This document shows, piece by piece, positions 51,659-59,972 of a DNA stretch of 64,000 nucleotides; position 1 is the stretch's first letter; each line of letters starts with the position of its first letter. The notes below the pieces were generated by a model. The model saw nothing but the letters and a program-made list of their open reading frames with translations, did no database searches and was not told where the DNA came from. This DNA is from Paenibacillus sp. FSL R7-0273. Its GTDB lineage: Bacteria; Bacillota; Bacilli; Paenibacillales; Paenibacillaceae. The position numbers and the translations under genes were made by a program. The stretch lies in contig NZ_CP009283.1 in NCBI RefSeq assembly GCF_000758625.1, positions 4,723,501 to 4,787,500 on the forward strand, written 5' to 3'.

Positions 51659-52527
51659 CTGAACTGCACCACCAGGTCAATCAGGGTAAAAGAGAACACA
51701 ACGATACTAAGCACACCATTCATTGTAAAGAAAGCGGTCTGAAGGCGGCTCAAATCACTAGGAGACACAATATGATGCTCGTAAAACAAAATAATGTAGG
51801 CAATGATCATCCCTGCTACATACCACCAGCTGAGATCTGTCATAAAGAGCAGGGACACGAATCCGATCCCGGTTAAAATATGAAGTCCCTTGGCAATAAC
51901 CAGCGCACGGGCAACTCCAAAGCGTACCGGAATGGAATAGAGCCCCTCCCGCTTGTCAAACTCGACATCCTGGCAGGAATAAATGATATCAAACCCTGCA
52001 GTCCAGAAAACGATCGTGAAATAAAAAATCATCGCCGTCAGGTCCACATTACCCGTTACCGCTACCCAGCCGCCCAGCGGAGCAAGCGCAATAGTCAGTC
52101 CGAGGATCAGATGACAGGTCCAGGTAAAGCGCTTCGTAAAGGAATAGAACACAAGCAGAAATACAGCAACCGGCAGCAGCTTGGCTGACAACGGATTCAG
52201 CTTAAAGGCGGCCCAGAATAATAAAAAGAAGGAAATAGCGATAAAGACCGATACTTCTCCGACCTTCAGCAGGCCGGCAGGAATGGCTCTCCCGGCTGTC
52301 CGGGGATTCTTGGCATCACTGATCCGGTCAATCAGCCGGTTCAATCCCATAGCCGCGCTGCGGGCGCCGAACATGGCAACGACGATCCAGCCGATCTGCG
52401 GCCAGGACGGCAGCTTGCCGAACATGACGACCGATCCGAGCAAAGCCCCCATAAAGGCGAACGGTAAAGCAAAAACAGTGTGTTCAAACTTAATCATTTG
52501 CAGAAAAACGCCGACTTTTTTAAACAT
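51655..52527 (-). CDS. UbiA-like prenyltransferase (MqnP type)
   Basis: A 290-aa integral membrane protein with about eight or nine helices. The first aspartate motif is in NRLIDRISDAKNPRTAGRA, and the second is YSCQDVEFDKREGL. It attaches the prenyl chain to the 1,4-dihydroxy-6-naphthoate ring in the futalosine pathway; a 4-hydroxybenzoate role is unlikely in this host. The start is ATG 52527, with AAGGAG upstream, overlapping menG by 8 bases. Confidence 0.9.
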   Translation of the reverse strand: MFKKVGVFLQMIKFEHTVFALPFAFMGALLGSVVMFGKLPSWPQIGWIVVAMFGARSAAMGLNRLIDRISDAKNPRTAGRAIPAGLLKVGEVSVFIAISFFLLFWAAFKLNPLSAKLLPVAVFLLVFYSFTKRFTWTCHLILGLTIALAPLGGWVAVTGNVDLTAMIFYFTIVFWTAGFDIIYSCQDVEFDKREGLYSIPVRFGVARALVIAKGLHILTGIGFVSLLFMTDLSWWYVAGMIIAYIILFYEHHIVSPSDLSRLQTAFFTMNGVLSIVVFSFTLIDLVVQFR

Positions 52528-53272
52528 TACAGTTCTCCTTGAACCCAATATGTAGTGCTGCGATGCCTCCGGTCAAGGGGAAGGATTCCACTTTCGTCAG
52601 TCCGGTCTCACGGAAAATCACCGCAAGCTGCTCTCTGTCCGGAAAGAGGGCCAGTGATTCGGGTAACCATTTGTACTGCTCATACCGCTTGGCAAACAGC
52701 TTGCCGAGAAGCGGAAGCACCCGCTGGAAATAAAAATAATAAATGCCCTTAAAGGGCTGCTTCATCGGCTTGGACAGCTCCAGACAGACGACCATCCCCC
52801 CTGGTTTCACCACACGCTTCATTTCGTTCAGCACTTGAACGAGATCAGGCACATTGCGAAGCCCGAAGCCTATAGTCGCATAGTCAAAGGAATTGTCGCC
52901 GAACGGCAAATCCATTGCATTGCCCTGAATCAAGGAGATTCTGTCCTGAAGCCCCTGGGCTTCCACTTTGCCGCGTCCGACTTCAAGCATCCCCGCACTA
53001 AAGTCAAGTCCTACAACAGAGCCGCTCTGGCTCGCTTCAGCCAGGGCGATGCTCCAGTCACAGGTTCCGCAGCAAAGATCCACAGCAGAATCCCCGCGCT
53101 TCATCGCCATCTTGCGCATCGTGAACTTGCGCCAGGCTTTATGGCGGCGGAAGCTCAGGATGTCGTTCATCAAATCGTATTTGCCGGCTATGCTCTCAAA
53201 TACGGAGTGCACAAACTGCTCTTTCGGCTTAACGCTCGTATCTCCCAGTGCGGAAGTTTTCTCTGTAGTCAT
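52520..53272 (-). CDS. menG: Demethylmenaquinone methyltransferase
   Basis: A 250-aa SAM-dependent methyltransferase of the UbiE/MenG type. It has YDLMNDILSFRRHKAWRKF, the CCGTCDWSIALAEA SAM loop and FGLRNVPDLVQVLNEM. It makes menaquinone from demethylmenaquinone, the last step. It lies directly downstream of hepS (3-base gap), and between hepS and hepT as menH (its older name) in B. subtilis. Confidence 0.96.
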   Translation of the reverse strand: MTTEKTSALGDTSVKPKEQFVHSVFESIAGKYDLMNDILSFRRHKAWRKFTMRKMAMKRGDSAVDLCCGTCDWSIALAEASQSGSVVGLDFSAGMLEVGRGKVEAQGLQDRISLIQGNAMDLPFGDNSFDYATIGFGLRNVPDLVQVLNEMKRVVKPGGMVVCLELSKPMKQPFKGIYYFYFQRVLPLLGKLFAKRYEQYKWLPESLALFPDREQLAVIFRETGLTKVESFPLTGGIAALHIGFKENCNV

Positions 53273-53275
53273 TCT

Positions 53276-54145
53276 TTACCCCTCCACGGCTGCTTGTCCG
53301 GAAATTTTCATCTGCAGGAGAAAACAGTCCAGAGCAGTGCTGAGCTCACTGATCAGATGCTCGTCCTTAATACCCTGTAGCAGTCCTTGAATGGACTGAA
53401 CCGACTGGTGAAGCCTGTCGGTCAGCAGGGTGTCACACTTATATTTCATTTTGAGCTTTTTCCAGTCCTTTAGGTCCAGCTCACGGCTCTGCAGCAGTAT
53501 CTTCTCTTCTTCTGCAGCACCTTCCATTATCCTCCAGTAACTATACCCGTCACGTGCCGACACCGGATCATTTCCGCGCCGCAGCTCAGAGCACACCATT
53601 TCACAAAGACTGTATTCAGCGAGCAGCTGCTCCCATACACCGGCAAGCTCCTCCCGGATAAGCGGTGTAAAAGAAAGAAACAGCCGCATGTTCAGCTGTA
53701 CCGAATGCCGCAGGTATTGTTCCGAGGAGAGCAGCTGCTCCTCCATCTTGCTGTATAGCCGCGCCTTCAGCACATTAAAATCAGCAATGGCCGAGCTGAG
53801 CGTGCCCACCATCCCGATCTGGCCGTTCTTGGCCAGGAGGTGGTAGAACCAGCTGCTGAAGTAATCGCCGGCCAGCACCTTGAGCTGCCGGGACCGCATC
53901 GGGTCGCTGGCCGGGTTATCACTCACATGCTCTATGCTCTCATGCGTGTCAAGAGCAAGCTGCACAAGTCCTGTAACCAATGTATAAAGCTCCTTGTTAC
54001 GGTCTTCACCCGCACTCCCGTAACTCAGAAAAATATATAACAAATGACTGCGCCCGTCTGAAAACGGCGGCAATTCCGTATGCCGCTGAATCATGTCGTA
54101 GTCTGTGTAGGGTTTAGCTAATTGCGGTATGCGGTACGGTTTCAT
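53276..54145 (-). CDS. hepS: Heptaprenyl diphosphate synthase component I
   Basis: A 289-aa helical protein of the HepPP synthase small-subunit family: LVQLALDTHESIEHVSDNP, then RQLKVLAGDYFSSWFYHLLA. It has no aspartate-rich catalytic motif and controls product length together with HepT. The start is ATG 54145, with GGAGG 5 bases upstream; earlier starts to 54229 have none. Confidence 0.87.
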   Translation of the reverse strand: MKPYRIPQLAKPYTDYDMIQRHTELPPFSDGRSHLLYIFLSYGSAGEDRNKELYTLVTGLVQLALDTHESIEHVSDNPASDPMRSRQLKVLAGDYFSSWFYHLLAKNGQIGMVGTLSSAIADFNVLKARLYSKMEEQLLSSEQYLRHSVQLNMRLFLSFTPLIREELAGVWEQLLAEYSLCEMVCSELRRGNDPVSARDGYSYWRIMEGAAEEEKILLQSRELDLKDWKKLKMKYKCDTLLTDRLHQSVQSIQGLLQGIKDEHLISELSTALDCFLLQMKISGQAAVEG

Positions 54146-54257
54146 TTCAGCCTCCGGAGCCATTGACGTTATTACAATATCTTTGTTCACAATCTTGTCT
54201 ATTATATCACATGTTTTTTTGTCACGCACTTGGAGTATCTAGTTTCTTTTACCCACT

Positions 54258-54791
54258 TCAGGGATAAATGAACTGCTTCCGCCACAGCTCACTTTCACTT
54301 ATCCGGAAGCCTTCCTTGAGGACGTCAGGCAGCGGCCTGTTCCCTGTCTCCTGCAGCAGCTGCTGAAGCTGCTGCGACCATTCGCCGCGGCGGATGTCAC
54401 CGGCCAGCAGCAGCCGGCGGCTGTCCAGCCACCTGTCCTCAGCAATAATCCGCAGCAGCAGCTGATTGACGTTGTCCGTATCCTCAAAGGCAAAAGAAAT
54501 GGCCAGTGCCATATTACGGTATAGCTCTTCCGGCTCATGTTCGTTACCGGTTACCTTAAGATCCAGCGAAAGCACCCCGTTTTTCCAGCCGACGCTTCCA
54601 ATAACCAGGCTGAAGGGCAGGCCGCTCATCGTATCCACGATATTATCCTCTGCAAGCGCAGCTCCTCCGCCGCCAAGCGTCACTGCCGCATGCTGCGGCA
54701 ATGCAGGCTCCAGAGCAGCCAGCTGCGGCATAATTACAGCAGAAGCAGCAGTCACCAGCAATACCGTTCCGATCAGCCAGCCCCGGTTCAT
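54258..54791 (-). CDS. Predicted secreted or membrane-anchored protein, unknown function
   Basis: A 177-aa protein with an N-terminal hydrophobic stretch (residues 5-27), which may be a signal peptide or an anchor, then a 140-residue outer part with no cysteines. GWKNGVLSLDLKVTG and the helical LEQ-type C-terminus do not remind me of a known family. ATAAGGGGGC precedes the ATG. It lies between mtrB and hepS on the same strand, where B. subtilis has nothing as I recall. Confidence 0.75.
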   Translation of the reverse strand: MNRGWLIGTVLLVTAASAVIMPQLAALEPALPQHAAVTLGGGGAALAEDNIVDTMSGLPFSLVIGSVGWKNGVLSLDLKVTGNEHEPEELYRNMALAISFAFEDTDNVNQLLLRIIAEDRWLDSRRLLLAGDIRRGEWSQQLQQLLQETGNRPLPDVLKEGFRISESELWRKQFIYP

Positions 54792-54873
54792 AGCCTGCCC
54801 CCTTATCCATAGTATCCGCCAAGCCGTGACATTATACGAATATTACTAATGGCCCATATCTAGTTATATTTTG

Positions 54874-54898
54874 AAAAAAAGCAGGCTATGCCTGCTTT
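54874..54898 (-). terminator. Intrinsic terminator after mtrB
   Basis: On the minus strand AAGCAGGC pairs with GCCTGCTT around a 3-base loop, followed by TTTTTC, directly after the mtrB stop codon. Confidence 0.88.
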
Positions 54899-55147
54899 TC
54901 AGCTTTCACTTTCAAGTTGTCCGTGCTTGCTCCAAATTTCTGCTTTACCGCGGATTTTCATTGCTGAGGTATGATCAGTAAACTGGGCAATGAGAACCTC
55001 GCCTTTATCCAGCTTCTCCGTATGGTGAAACCGTGTGTCCAGACCACGGGTGAGGCCGATTACCTGAACACCGTTTTCTTTGGCCTTTACCACAATGTAT
55101 TCACTGCCTGAAGGTGCCGGGCTCCCGCCGCTATTCTTCTCAGTCAT
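54899..55147 (-). CDS. mtrB: Tryptophan RNA-binding attenuation protein (TRAP)
   Basis: An 82-aa protein closely like B. subtilis Mtr[41 protein letters not shown] and [19 protein letters not shown] forms an 11-subunit ring that binds tryptophan and then (G/U)AG repeats in trp leader RNA. The RNA-binding lysines and arginine (KLDKGE, KIRGK) are kept. The start is ATG 55147 with AGGAGGAT upstream. In B. subtilis mtrA (folE) lies between hbs and mtrB; here no mtrA is present. Confidence 0.96.
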   Translation of the reverse strand: MTEKNSGGSPAPSGSEYIVVKAKENGVQVIGLTRGLDTRFHHTEKLDKGEVLIAQFTDHTSAMKIRGKAEIWSKHGQLESES

Positions 55148-55193
55148 GGTTGATCCTCCTAAAAGTGTGATAACTCCGGTGAATCCTCTTCGG

Positions 55194-55223
55194 AAAAACA
55201 AATGCCGCCTTGAAGGGCGGCAT
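55194..55223 (-). terminator. Intrinsic terminator after hbs
   Basis: ATGCCGCC pairs with GGCGGCAT around a short loop (55202-55223), followed on the minus strand by TTTGTTTTT. It separates hbs from mtrB; some read-through is possible. Confidence 0.85.
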
Positions 55224-55266
55224 CGTTATGACTCGGAAAGACTATAGGATCGATATGTAGAAATCT

Positions 55267-55539
55267 CTATTTGATTCCGTCTTTGAGCGCTTTACCTGGT
55301 TTGAAAGCAGGTACTTTGCTGGAAGGAATATCGATTTCTTCACCAGTTTGCGGGTTGCGGCCTTTACGTGCGGAACGTTCGCGCACTTCAAAGTTTCCGA
55401 AGCCAACCAGCTGAACCTTGTCACCGCTCTGCAGGGCATTAGTGATTGCTTCGAAAACGGCGTCTACCGCTTTAGTAGCATCCTTCTTGGGAAGTTCAGT
55501 TGCTTCTGTAACCACGTTGATCAAATCTGATTTATTCAT
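55267..55539 (-). CDS. hbs: DNA-binding protein HU
   Basis: A 90-aa histone-like protein. The signature [27 protein letters not shown] beta arm is present, with [20 protein letters not shown] at the N-terminus and [13 protein letters not shown] at the end. It bends and compacts DNA. It lies between spoIVA and mtrB, as in B. subtilis. AGGGAGGTGAG precedes the ATG. Confidence 0.98.
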   Translation of the reverse strand: MNKSDLINVVTEATELPKKDATKAVDAVFEAITNALQSGDKVQLVGFGNFEVRERSARKGRNPQTGEEIDIPSSKVPAFKPGKALKDGIK

Positions 55540-55787
55540 GTCTTCTCACCTCCCTGGGTAAATTTCCGGTATCATACACTCTTTCCGTTTCAACGCAAAA
55601 TATACGTGATAATCCCGTTAATTACTAGATACTGGCGCCTCTTTCCTAGAAGCGCAACAAACTTATAGTAATACAGCCCACCCATAATTTCAAGGCGTTA
55701 CTCAAAAAAGGAGCAGAAAGTAGCATTTCAATGGGCCTCCCACCCTGAAATGATAGACTAATAATGTTAGATTCTTCTATGGGTGCA

Positions 55788-55816
55788 CAAAAAAGAGAGC
55801 GGATCGCTCCGCCCTC
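55788..55816 (-). terminator. Intrinsic terminator of spoIVA
   Basis: On the minus strand GAGGGCGGA pairs with TCCGCTCTC around GCGA, and is followed by TTTTTTGTG. Confidence 0.88.
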
Positions 55817-55835
55817 CTGTCTGCCTATATTTATT

Positions 55836-57314
55836 CTATAAAATAATGGCGATAAGTCCGCCCGAGCCCTCATTGATGATCCGTCCAAGCGTTTCCTGCA
55901 GCTTGTAGCGGGCATTGTCCGGCATCATGGCGATCTTGCCCTGAATACCCTCACGCACAATGGAGTGCAGCGAGCGGCCGAAAATATCGGACTCCCAGAT
56001 TTTGATCGGGTCGTTCTCGAAATCCTGCATCAGGTAGCGCACCAGTTCTTCACTCTGCTTCTCCGTACCGATGATCGGCGAGAATTCCGACTCCACATCC
56101 ACACGGATCATATGAATGGACGGCGCTGTCGCTTTTAGCCGGACTCCGAAGCGGGAGCCCTGACGGATCAGCTCCGGCTCATCAAGGGCCATTTCAGCCA
56201 GCGACGGGGCAGCGATGCCGTATCCGGTTGTTTTAACCATCTCCAGCGCTTCGGAGAAGCGGTCATACTCACGCTTGGCATGCGAGAAATCCTGCATCAG
56301 CTGCAGCAGATGATCCTTGCCGCGGATCTCGACACCGACCACTTCCATCAGCACCTGGTCATACAGCTCCTCCGGTGCGTACAGGTCAATTTCCGCCACG
56401 CCCTGGCCCATGTTCATCCCGCTGAGGCCTGCACGGTCAATGAAGTCGTATTCGGTAAACTGGGCCACCAGACGGTCCACATCCCGCAGGCGGCGGATAT
56501 CTTTTACTGTATCACGGACAGAGTTCTCATAAGCACTGCGCAGCCAGTGGTTTTCTCCAAGCACCATTACCCAGCTCGGCAGATTGACATTGACTTCATG
56601 TACAGGGAACTCATAGAGCACTTCACGCAGTACACCGGTTACGTCATCCTCCGACATATTGGCGGCACTGAGCGTCATTACCGGGATATCATATTTGGCA
56701 GCCAGCTCACCGCGGAGCTGCTGGGTCTCCTCACTGCGCGGCCGGGTGGAGTTGATCACGAGCACAAACGGCTTGCCGACCTCCTTCAGCTCAGCAATTA
56801 CACGCTCTTCTGAGTCAATGTAGGAGTGCCGCGGAATTTCGGCGATCGTACCATCCGTAGTTACCACTACACCCAGAGTGGAATGCTCCTGAATGACCTT
56901 GCGGGTGCCGATTTCCGCCGCTTCCTGGAAAGGAATCGGCTCCTCAAACCACGGGGTGGAAATCATGCGCGGGCCGTTTTCATCCTCATAGCCCTTGGCG
57001 CCCTCAACAGCGTATCCTACACAGTCAACCAGCCTTACATTTACTTCAAGGCCTTCCGCAACCTTGATCTGCACCGCGTTGTTCGGCACAAATTTCGGCT
57101 CGGTTGTCATGATTGTTTTGCCTGCTGCGCTCTGAGGCAGTTCATCCACAGCTCTTACCCGGTCTGCTTCGCTCGTAATGTTCGGCAGAACAATCGTCTC
57201 CATGAAGCGCTTAATGAATGTCGATTTTCCCGTGCGAACCGCGCCGACGACGCCAAGATAAATGTCTCCGCCGGTACGCTCGGCAATGTCCTTGAAAATA
57301 TCCACTTTTTCCAA
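55836..57314 (-). CDS. spoIVA: Stage IV sporulation protein A
   Basis: A 492-aa ATPase that self-assembles on the forespore and forms the base of the spore coat. The Walker A VGAVRTGKSTFIKRFME lies near residue 24; DLYAPEELYDQVLMEVVG-like and FGRSLHSIVREGIQ regions follow, and the C-terminus ends GSGGLIAIIL as in B. subtilis. The start is TTG 57314, with GAGGAGGGGA upstream; the length of 492 is exactly that of the B. subtilis protein. Upstream in-frame codons are not conserved. Confidence 0.97.
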   Translation of the reverse strand: MEKVDIFKDIAERTGGDIYLGVVGAVRTGKSTFIKRFMETIVLPNITSEADRVRAVDELPQSAAGKTIMTTEPKFVPNNAVQIKVAEGLEVNVRLVDCVGYAVEGAKGYEDENGPRMISTPWFEEPIPFQEAAEIGTRKVIQEHSTLGVVVTTDGTIAEIPRHSYIDSEERVIAELKEVGKPFVLVINSTRPRSEETQQLRGELAAKYDIPVMTLSAANMSEDDVTGVLREVLYEFPVHEVNVNLPSWVMVLGENHWLRSAYENSVRDTVKDIRRLRDVDRLVAQFTEYDFIDRAGLSGMNMGQGVAEIDLYAPEELYDQVLMEVVGVEIRGKDHLLQLMQDFSHAKREYDRFSEALEMVKTTGYGIAAPSLAEMALDEPELIRQGSRFGVRLKATAPSIHMIRVDVESEFSPIIGTEKQSEELVRYLMQDFENDPIKIWESDIFGRSLHSIVREGIQGKIAMMPDNARYKLQETLGRIINEGSGGLIAIIL

Positions 57315-57726
57315 AAGAGATCCCCTCCTCATATTACTCCGAAGAAAAAATGCCTGAAGAGCATCGACTTCGCGTTCCGCCGGTAAACGGACCCTTGCAG
57401 GACATCCACCGGACTTTGGCATTGCCCGCCAGGGAGCCTAGCCTGCCTAAGCGGAACATTCTTGCCCCGCGCTAAACTCCGAATGCTCGGACATGCATTT
57501 GGACTAGTATCATCATATGTATCCGGAACGGATTTATGACCCGCAGCTGCGCATTTTATGCAGGAATTTCACACGCGTCAGCAATTGCGCAGAGAAAGGG
57601 CGTCACGATGCCCGGAAACCTTCTCATCCAGCATATGAACGGGATTCAGGAGATAGAACTTACCGGATTGCCTTATAGATTCGGAAAATAAAAAAGCCTC
57701 CCTGGTTAAGGAGGCCTTGGGCGCAG
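57315..57726. other. Intergenic region upstream of spoIVA
   Basis: About 410 bases. It should contain the mother-cell (sigma-E) promoter of spoIVA; GATACATATGATGATACT near 57506-57523 has matching words but no clear -35 and -10 spacing. A 27-codon + strand frame at 57608-57691 has AAAGGG upstream but nothing else. The right end holds the terminator of the YphF-like gene. Confidence 0.55.
57690..57716 (-). terminator. Intrinsic terminator after the YphF-like gene
   Basis: On the minus strand GCCTCC pairs with GGAGGC around a loop, followed by TTTTTTATT, just after the stop codon. Confidence 0.85.
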
Positions 57727-58488
57727 TTATGGATGATCCTCAGGCTGCGGAACAGGTTCGCCGCTGAGCCACAGATAAGGCAGGGATTTGACAGGCACAT
57801 AATAGGAGACGTCCTCAAGCATTGTCCGTAAATCCGCGTCTGCTCCGGGGGTGGAGCCGCTATTCCGCACAGCAGTCATAATATCAGACGCATAATCTAC
57901 AAATACATTGCCGCTATCGTCCATCATGAACTCAAGCGGCTGACCGGAATAGACACTGCTGAGTGTGATAGCAGAGATCCCCGCCGCCTTGTCTTCAACA
58001 GCATATAGCCCGGGGTACAGCTCTTCTCCTGCCGGGAGGCGGCCCCCGTGAGCAGACTTATAGCGGTTCACCTGCCGCTGGACATCATTTACCAGCTGCA
58101 CTGTGACCAGATCCATCAGCTTCACTACAGGCAATGTTTCTTCATCCAGCAGAAGGAAATAGAAATTCCCACCCTGCTCAAATGAAGCGGACGGAATTTC
58201 ATCCAGATACCCCTGACGATTGAGCTTCTCCAGGTCAATCACAAACTTCTCATAACGCGGAGTATCCGCTGTACTGTTCAGAATGGGCAATAACCCTTCC
58301 TGCTGCCGGTAATCATCAACAGCAGCCTGTACCCGTCTGACGCTCTCTCTGCTGCCGTTTCCCGGCTGCTGCTGTTCCTTTGGATACATACAGCCTGCCA
58401 TGACACATAGCAGCAATACTGCCGCCGTCAGCCGCAGACTGGCCGATGAGACATTCCCCTTCCGTCTGTTGTTACCGACTGCCTTCAC
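57727..58488 (-). CDS. YphF-like lipoprotein
   Basis: A lipoprotein of about 253 aa with a basic N-terminus, a hydrophobic stretch and a lipobox ending LLCVMAGC, then an outer domain with VDDYRQQEGLLPILN and VNRYKSAHGGRLPAGEELYP, resembling pilin-like/YphF domains. In B. subtilis yphF lies next to spoIVA and yphE. The start is uncertain: GTG 58488 is directly joined to a GGGAGG motif with too small a gap, while TTG 58521 lacks a site. The role is unknown. Confidence 0.78.
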   Translation of the reverse strand: MKAVGNNRRKGNVSSASLRLTAAVLLLCVMAGCMYPKEQQQPGNGSRESVRRVQAAVDDYRQQEGLLPILNSTADTPRYEKFVIDLEKLNRQGYLDEIPSASFEQGGNFYFLLLDEETLPVVKLMDLVTVQLVNDVQRQVNRYKSAHGGRLPAGEELYPGLYAVEDKAAGISAITLSSVYSGQPLEFMMDDSGNVFVDYASDIMTAVRNSGSTPGADADLRTMLEDVSYYVPVKSLPYLWLSGEPVPQPEDHP

Positions 58489-58549
58489 CTCCCGTTTAAT
58501 CAACAGTTGCTGTACTATCAATTCTGTTAATCCGCCGGCACTGCCCTTT

Positions 58550-58918
58550 CTACCACAGCTCGTCCATTCCGCCGCGCCGTGCAGCTTCGAGCCTGCGCCT
58601 TACGGCAGCCTTGAGCGGATCTTCCGGTACAGTGACACTCAGATCAGCCCATACCGCGGTCTGGCAAGCCAGACGTATGCCCTGCTCCAGCAGGCTGCCG
58701 AGCTTGCGGCGCTCAATGTCCTCAGGCGGGCGGACAGCTCCGGCCTCCTCTGCTCCGACGGTCACTTTGCACATCATGCAGGCGGCTTTACCGCCGCAGC
58801 GGGTCGGCAGGACTACGCCGGCTTTGCGGGCAGCCTCCAGTATGGTTGTGCCTTGCTTAACTGCAGCCTGGCGGCCGCCCGGCTGAAAAGTAACGGTAAT
58901 TCCTTTTTGCGGTTTCAT
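58550..58918 (-). CDS. 2Fe-2S ferredoxin
   Basis: A 122-aa plant-type ferredoxin with cluster ligands in PTRCGGKAACMMCKV and a fourth cysteine in RLACQTAV. The C-terminal 25 residues are basic (KAAVRRRLEAARRGG). The start is ATG 58918 with GGAAGG upstream, overlapping the nucleotidyltransferase-like gene by four bases (ATGA). The partner is unknown; the pairing with the upstream gene is unusual. Confidence 0.88.
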   Translation of the reverse strand: MKPQKGITVTFQPGGRQAAVKQGTTILEAARKAGVVLPTRCGGKAACMMCKVTVGAEEAGAVRPPEDIERRKLGSLLEQGIRLACQTAVWADLSVTVPEDPLKAAVRRRLEAARRGGMDELW

Positions 58919-59604
58919 CGTGCAGTTTCCTTCCTGAATTCTGTTTCCAGCGGCTGCCGCAGCAGTCCGTACAGCTCCGCCCGGCAGGAGGGGGCAAGCT
59001 CGTTCCGGTCTGCCAGCTCGTTCAGCAGGGGAACATGCAGCTGAAGGCTGCTGTGCATCCTGCCGGCGATAGCACGGCACCGCTCCATTCTTCCTCGCAG
59101 CATATTAAACAGCAGCTCGTGTGCTAGCGGCATAAGCCGGATCAGGCATAGACTGTCAATCCGGCTGACTGGGGCATGGTTGAGCAGCATATGTATATCC
59201 GCTGCATAACCGAAGGGCGGAATCCCCATCCGGAAGCCGCATACCAGCTCAACCTTCATCCCGTCCACCACATACCGGCTGCGCCTTGAGTAGCAATTGC
59301 CGCTGTAATCCTCTTCCGGCCCCTCATCTGCCGAATAGCAGCTAAGCGCCTGATGCAGCAGCCCTGCATCCTCCAGATCAGCGTATAGATCTATATCAGA
59401 CGGCGGTTTATCCAGCGGCACATTATGCAGCAGCAGAGCACAGCTCCCTCCCAGCAGCCAGACCGGCGGCTTCTCCAGCCCGCCCACATCCAGTGCTTCC
59501 GCAATCCTCCTGAGTGCTGACTCGTATAAGTAAGACATCCCTGCCCCCGTCATCTGAGCACGCCCCATTCCTGAGTAATCGGTAACCGATTGTTCCAGAA
59601 ACAC
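58915..59604 (-). CDS. Nucleotidyltransferase-fold protein, unknown function
   Basis: A protein of up to 229 aa. The motif VWLLGGSCALLLHNVPLDKP followed by SDIDLYADLED is the GGS-x-DxD active site of the nucleotidyltransferase superfamily (as in AbiEii or aminoglycoside-type proteins). A C-terminal helical part follows. The start is not fixed: a GTG at 59604 and several ATGs (for example MSYLYES) are possible. It is coupled to the ferredoxin gene. The substrate is unknown. Confidence 0.72.
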   Translation of the reverse strand: MFLEQSVTDYSGMGRAQMTGAGMSYLYESALRRIAEALDVGGLEKPPVWLLGGSCALLLHNVPLDKPPSDIDLYADLEDAGLLHQALSCYSADEGPEEDYSGNCYSRRSRYVVDGMKVELVCGFRMGIPPFGYAADIHMLLNHAPVSRIDSLCLIRLMPLAHELLFNMLRGRMERCRAIAGRMHSSLQLHVPLLNELADRNELAPSCRAELYGLLRQPLETEFRKETAR

Positions 59605-59630
59605 ATCTGACTGAGCCCGGTTGTAAATGC

Positions 59631-59810
59631 TTACATTATTGAAGCCGCTCCGCTGAGCAGACCGACCAGCATTACGACAAACGCGATGACGGATAACACG
59701 GCTCTGAGCAGCCCCTTAGTTCTGCTGCGCGCAAACGTGATCAGAAATACGGATACTCCCATAATCAGTATCGCAATTAGTGATAACCACATCTTCGTCA
59801 TCGGATCCAT
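59631..59810 (-). CDS. DUF2768 family small membrane protein (YphE-like)
   Basis: A 59-aa protein beginning MDPMTKMWLSLIAILIMG, with two membrane helices (about residues 7-24 and 37-56) and a basic turn RSRTKGLLRA between them. It fits the DUF2768 family, whose B. subtilis member yphE lies between gpsA and yphF, the same place. AGGAGG lies 11 bases before the ATG, and an extended -10 promoter lies upstream. The role is unknown, probably in sporulating cells. Confidence 0.8.
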   Translation of the reverse strand: MDPMTKMWLSLIAILIMGVSVFLITFARSRTKGLLRAVLSVIAFVVMLVGLLSGAASIM

Positions 59811-59850
59811 AGCCGCCCGAGCCTCCTGCCGCTTGTATTGAATTGCAAAT

Positions 59851-59859
59851 ATTATAGCA
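59851..59859 (-). promoter_or_regulatory. Extended -10 promoter of the DUF2768 gene
   Basis: On the minus strand TGCTATAAT is a perfect extended -10 element, about 40 bases before the ATG at 59810. There is no good -35. Confidence 0.6.
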
Positions 59860-59905
59860 TGAACATCAGGTCCCGAAACCTATAAAGTGCTGTCTGCAGC
59901 AAAAA

Positions 59906-59942
59906 AAAAGCAAAAAAGCCGGAATCTGCAAGACTCCGGCTT
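59906..59942 (-). terminator. Intrinsic terminator after spoVIF
   Basis: On the minus strand AAGCCGGA pairs with TCCGGCTT around a 10-base loop, followed by TTTTGCTTTTTTTT. Confidence 0.9.
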
Positions 59943-59972
59943 CTGCTCTTTGAATGCATCAAAGAGATGGCA

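Noticed and set aside
55646..55915. 89-codon minus-strand frame downstream of spoIVA
   Set aside because: It overlaps the end of spoIVA in another frame and runs through the spoIVA terminator; no ribosome binding site or family pattern.
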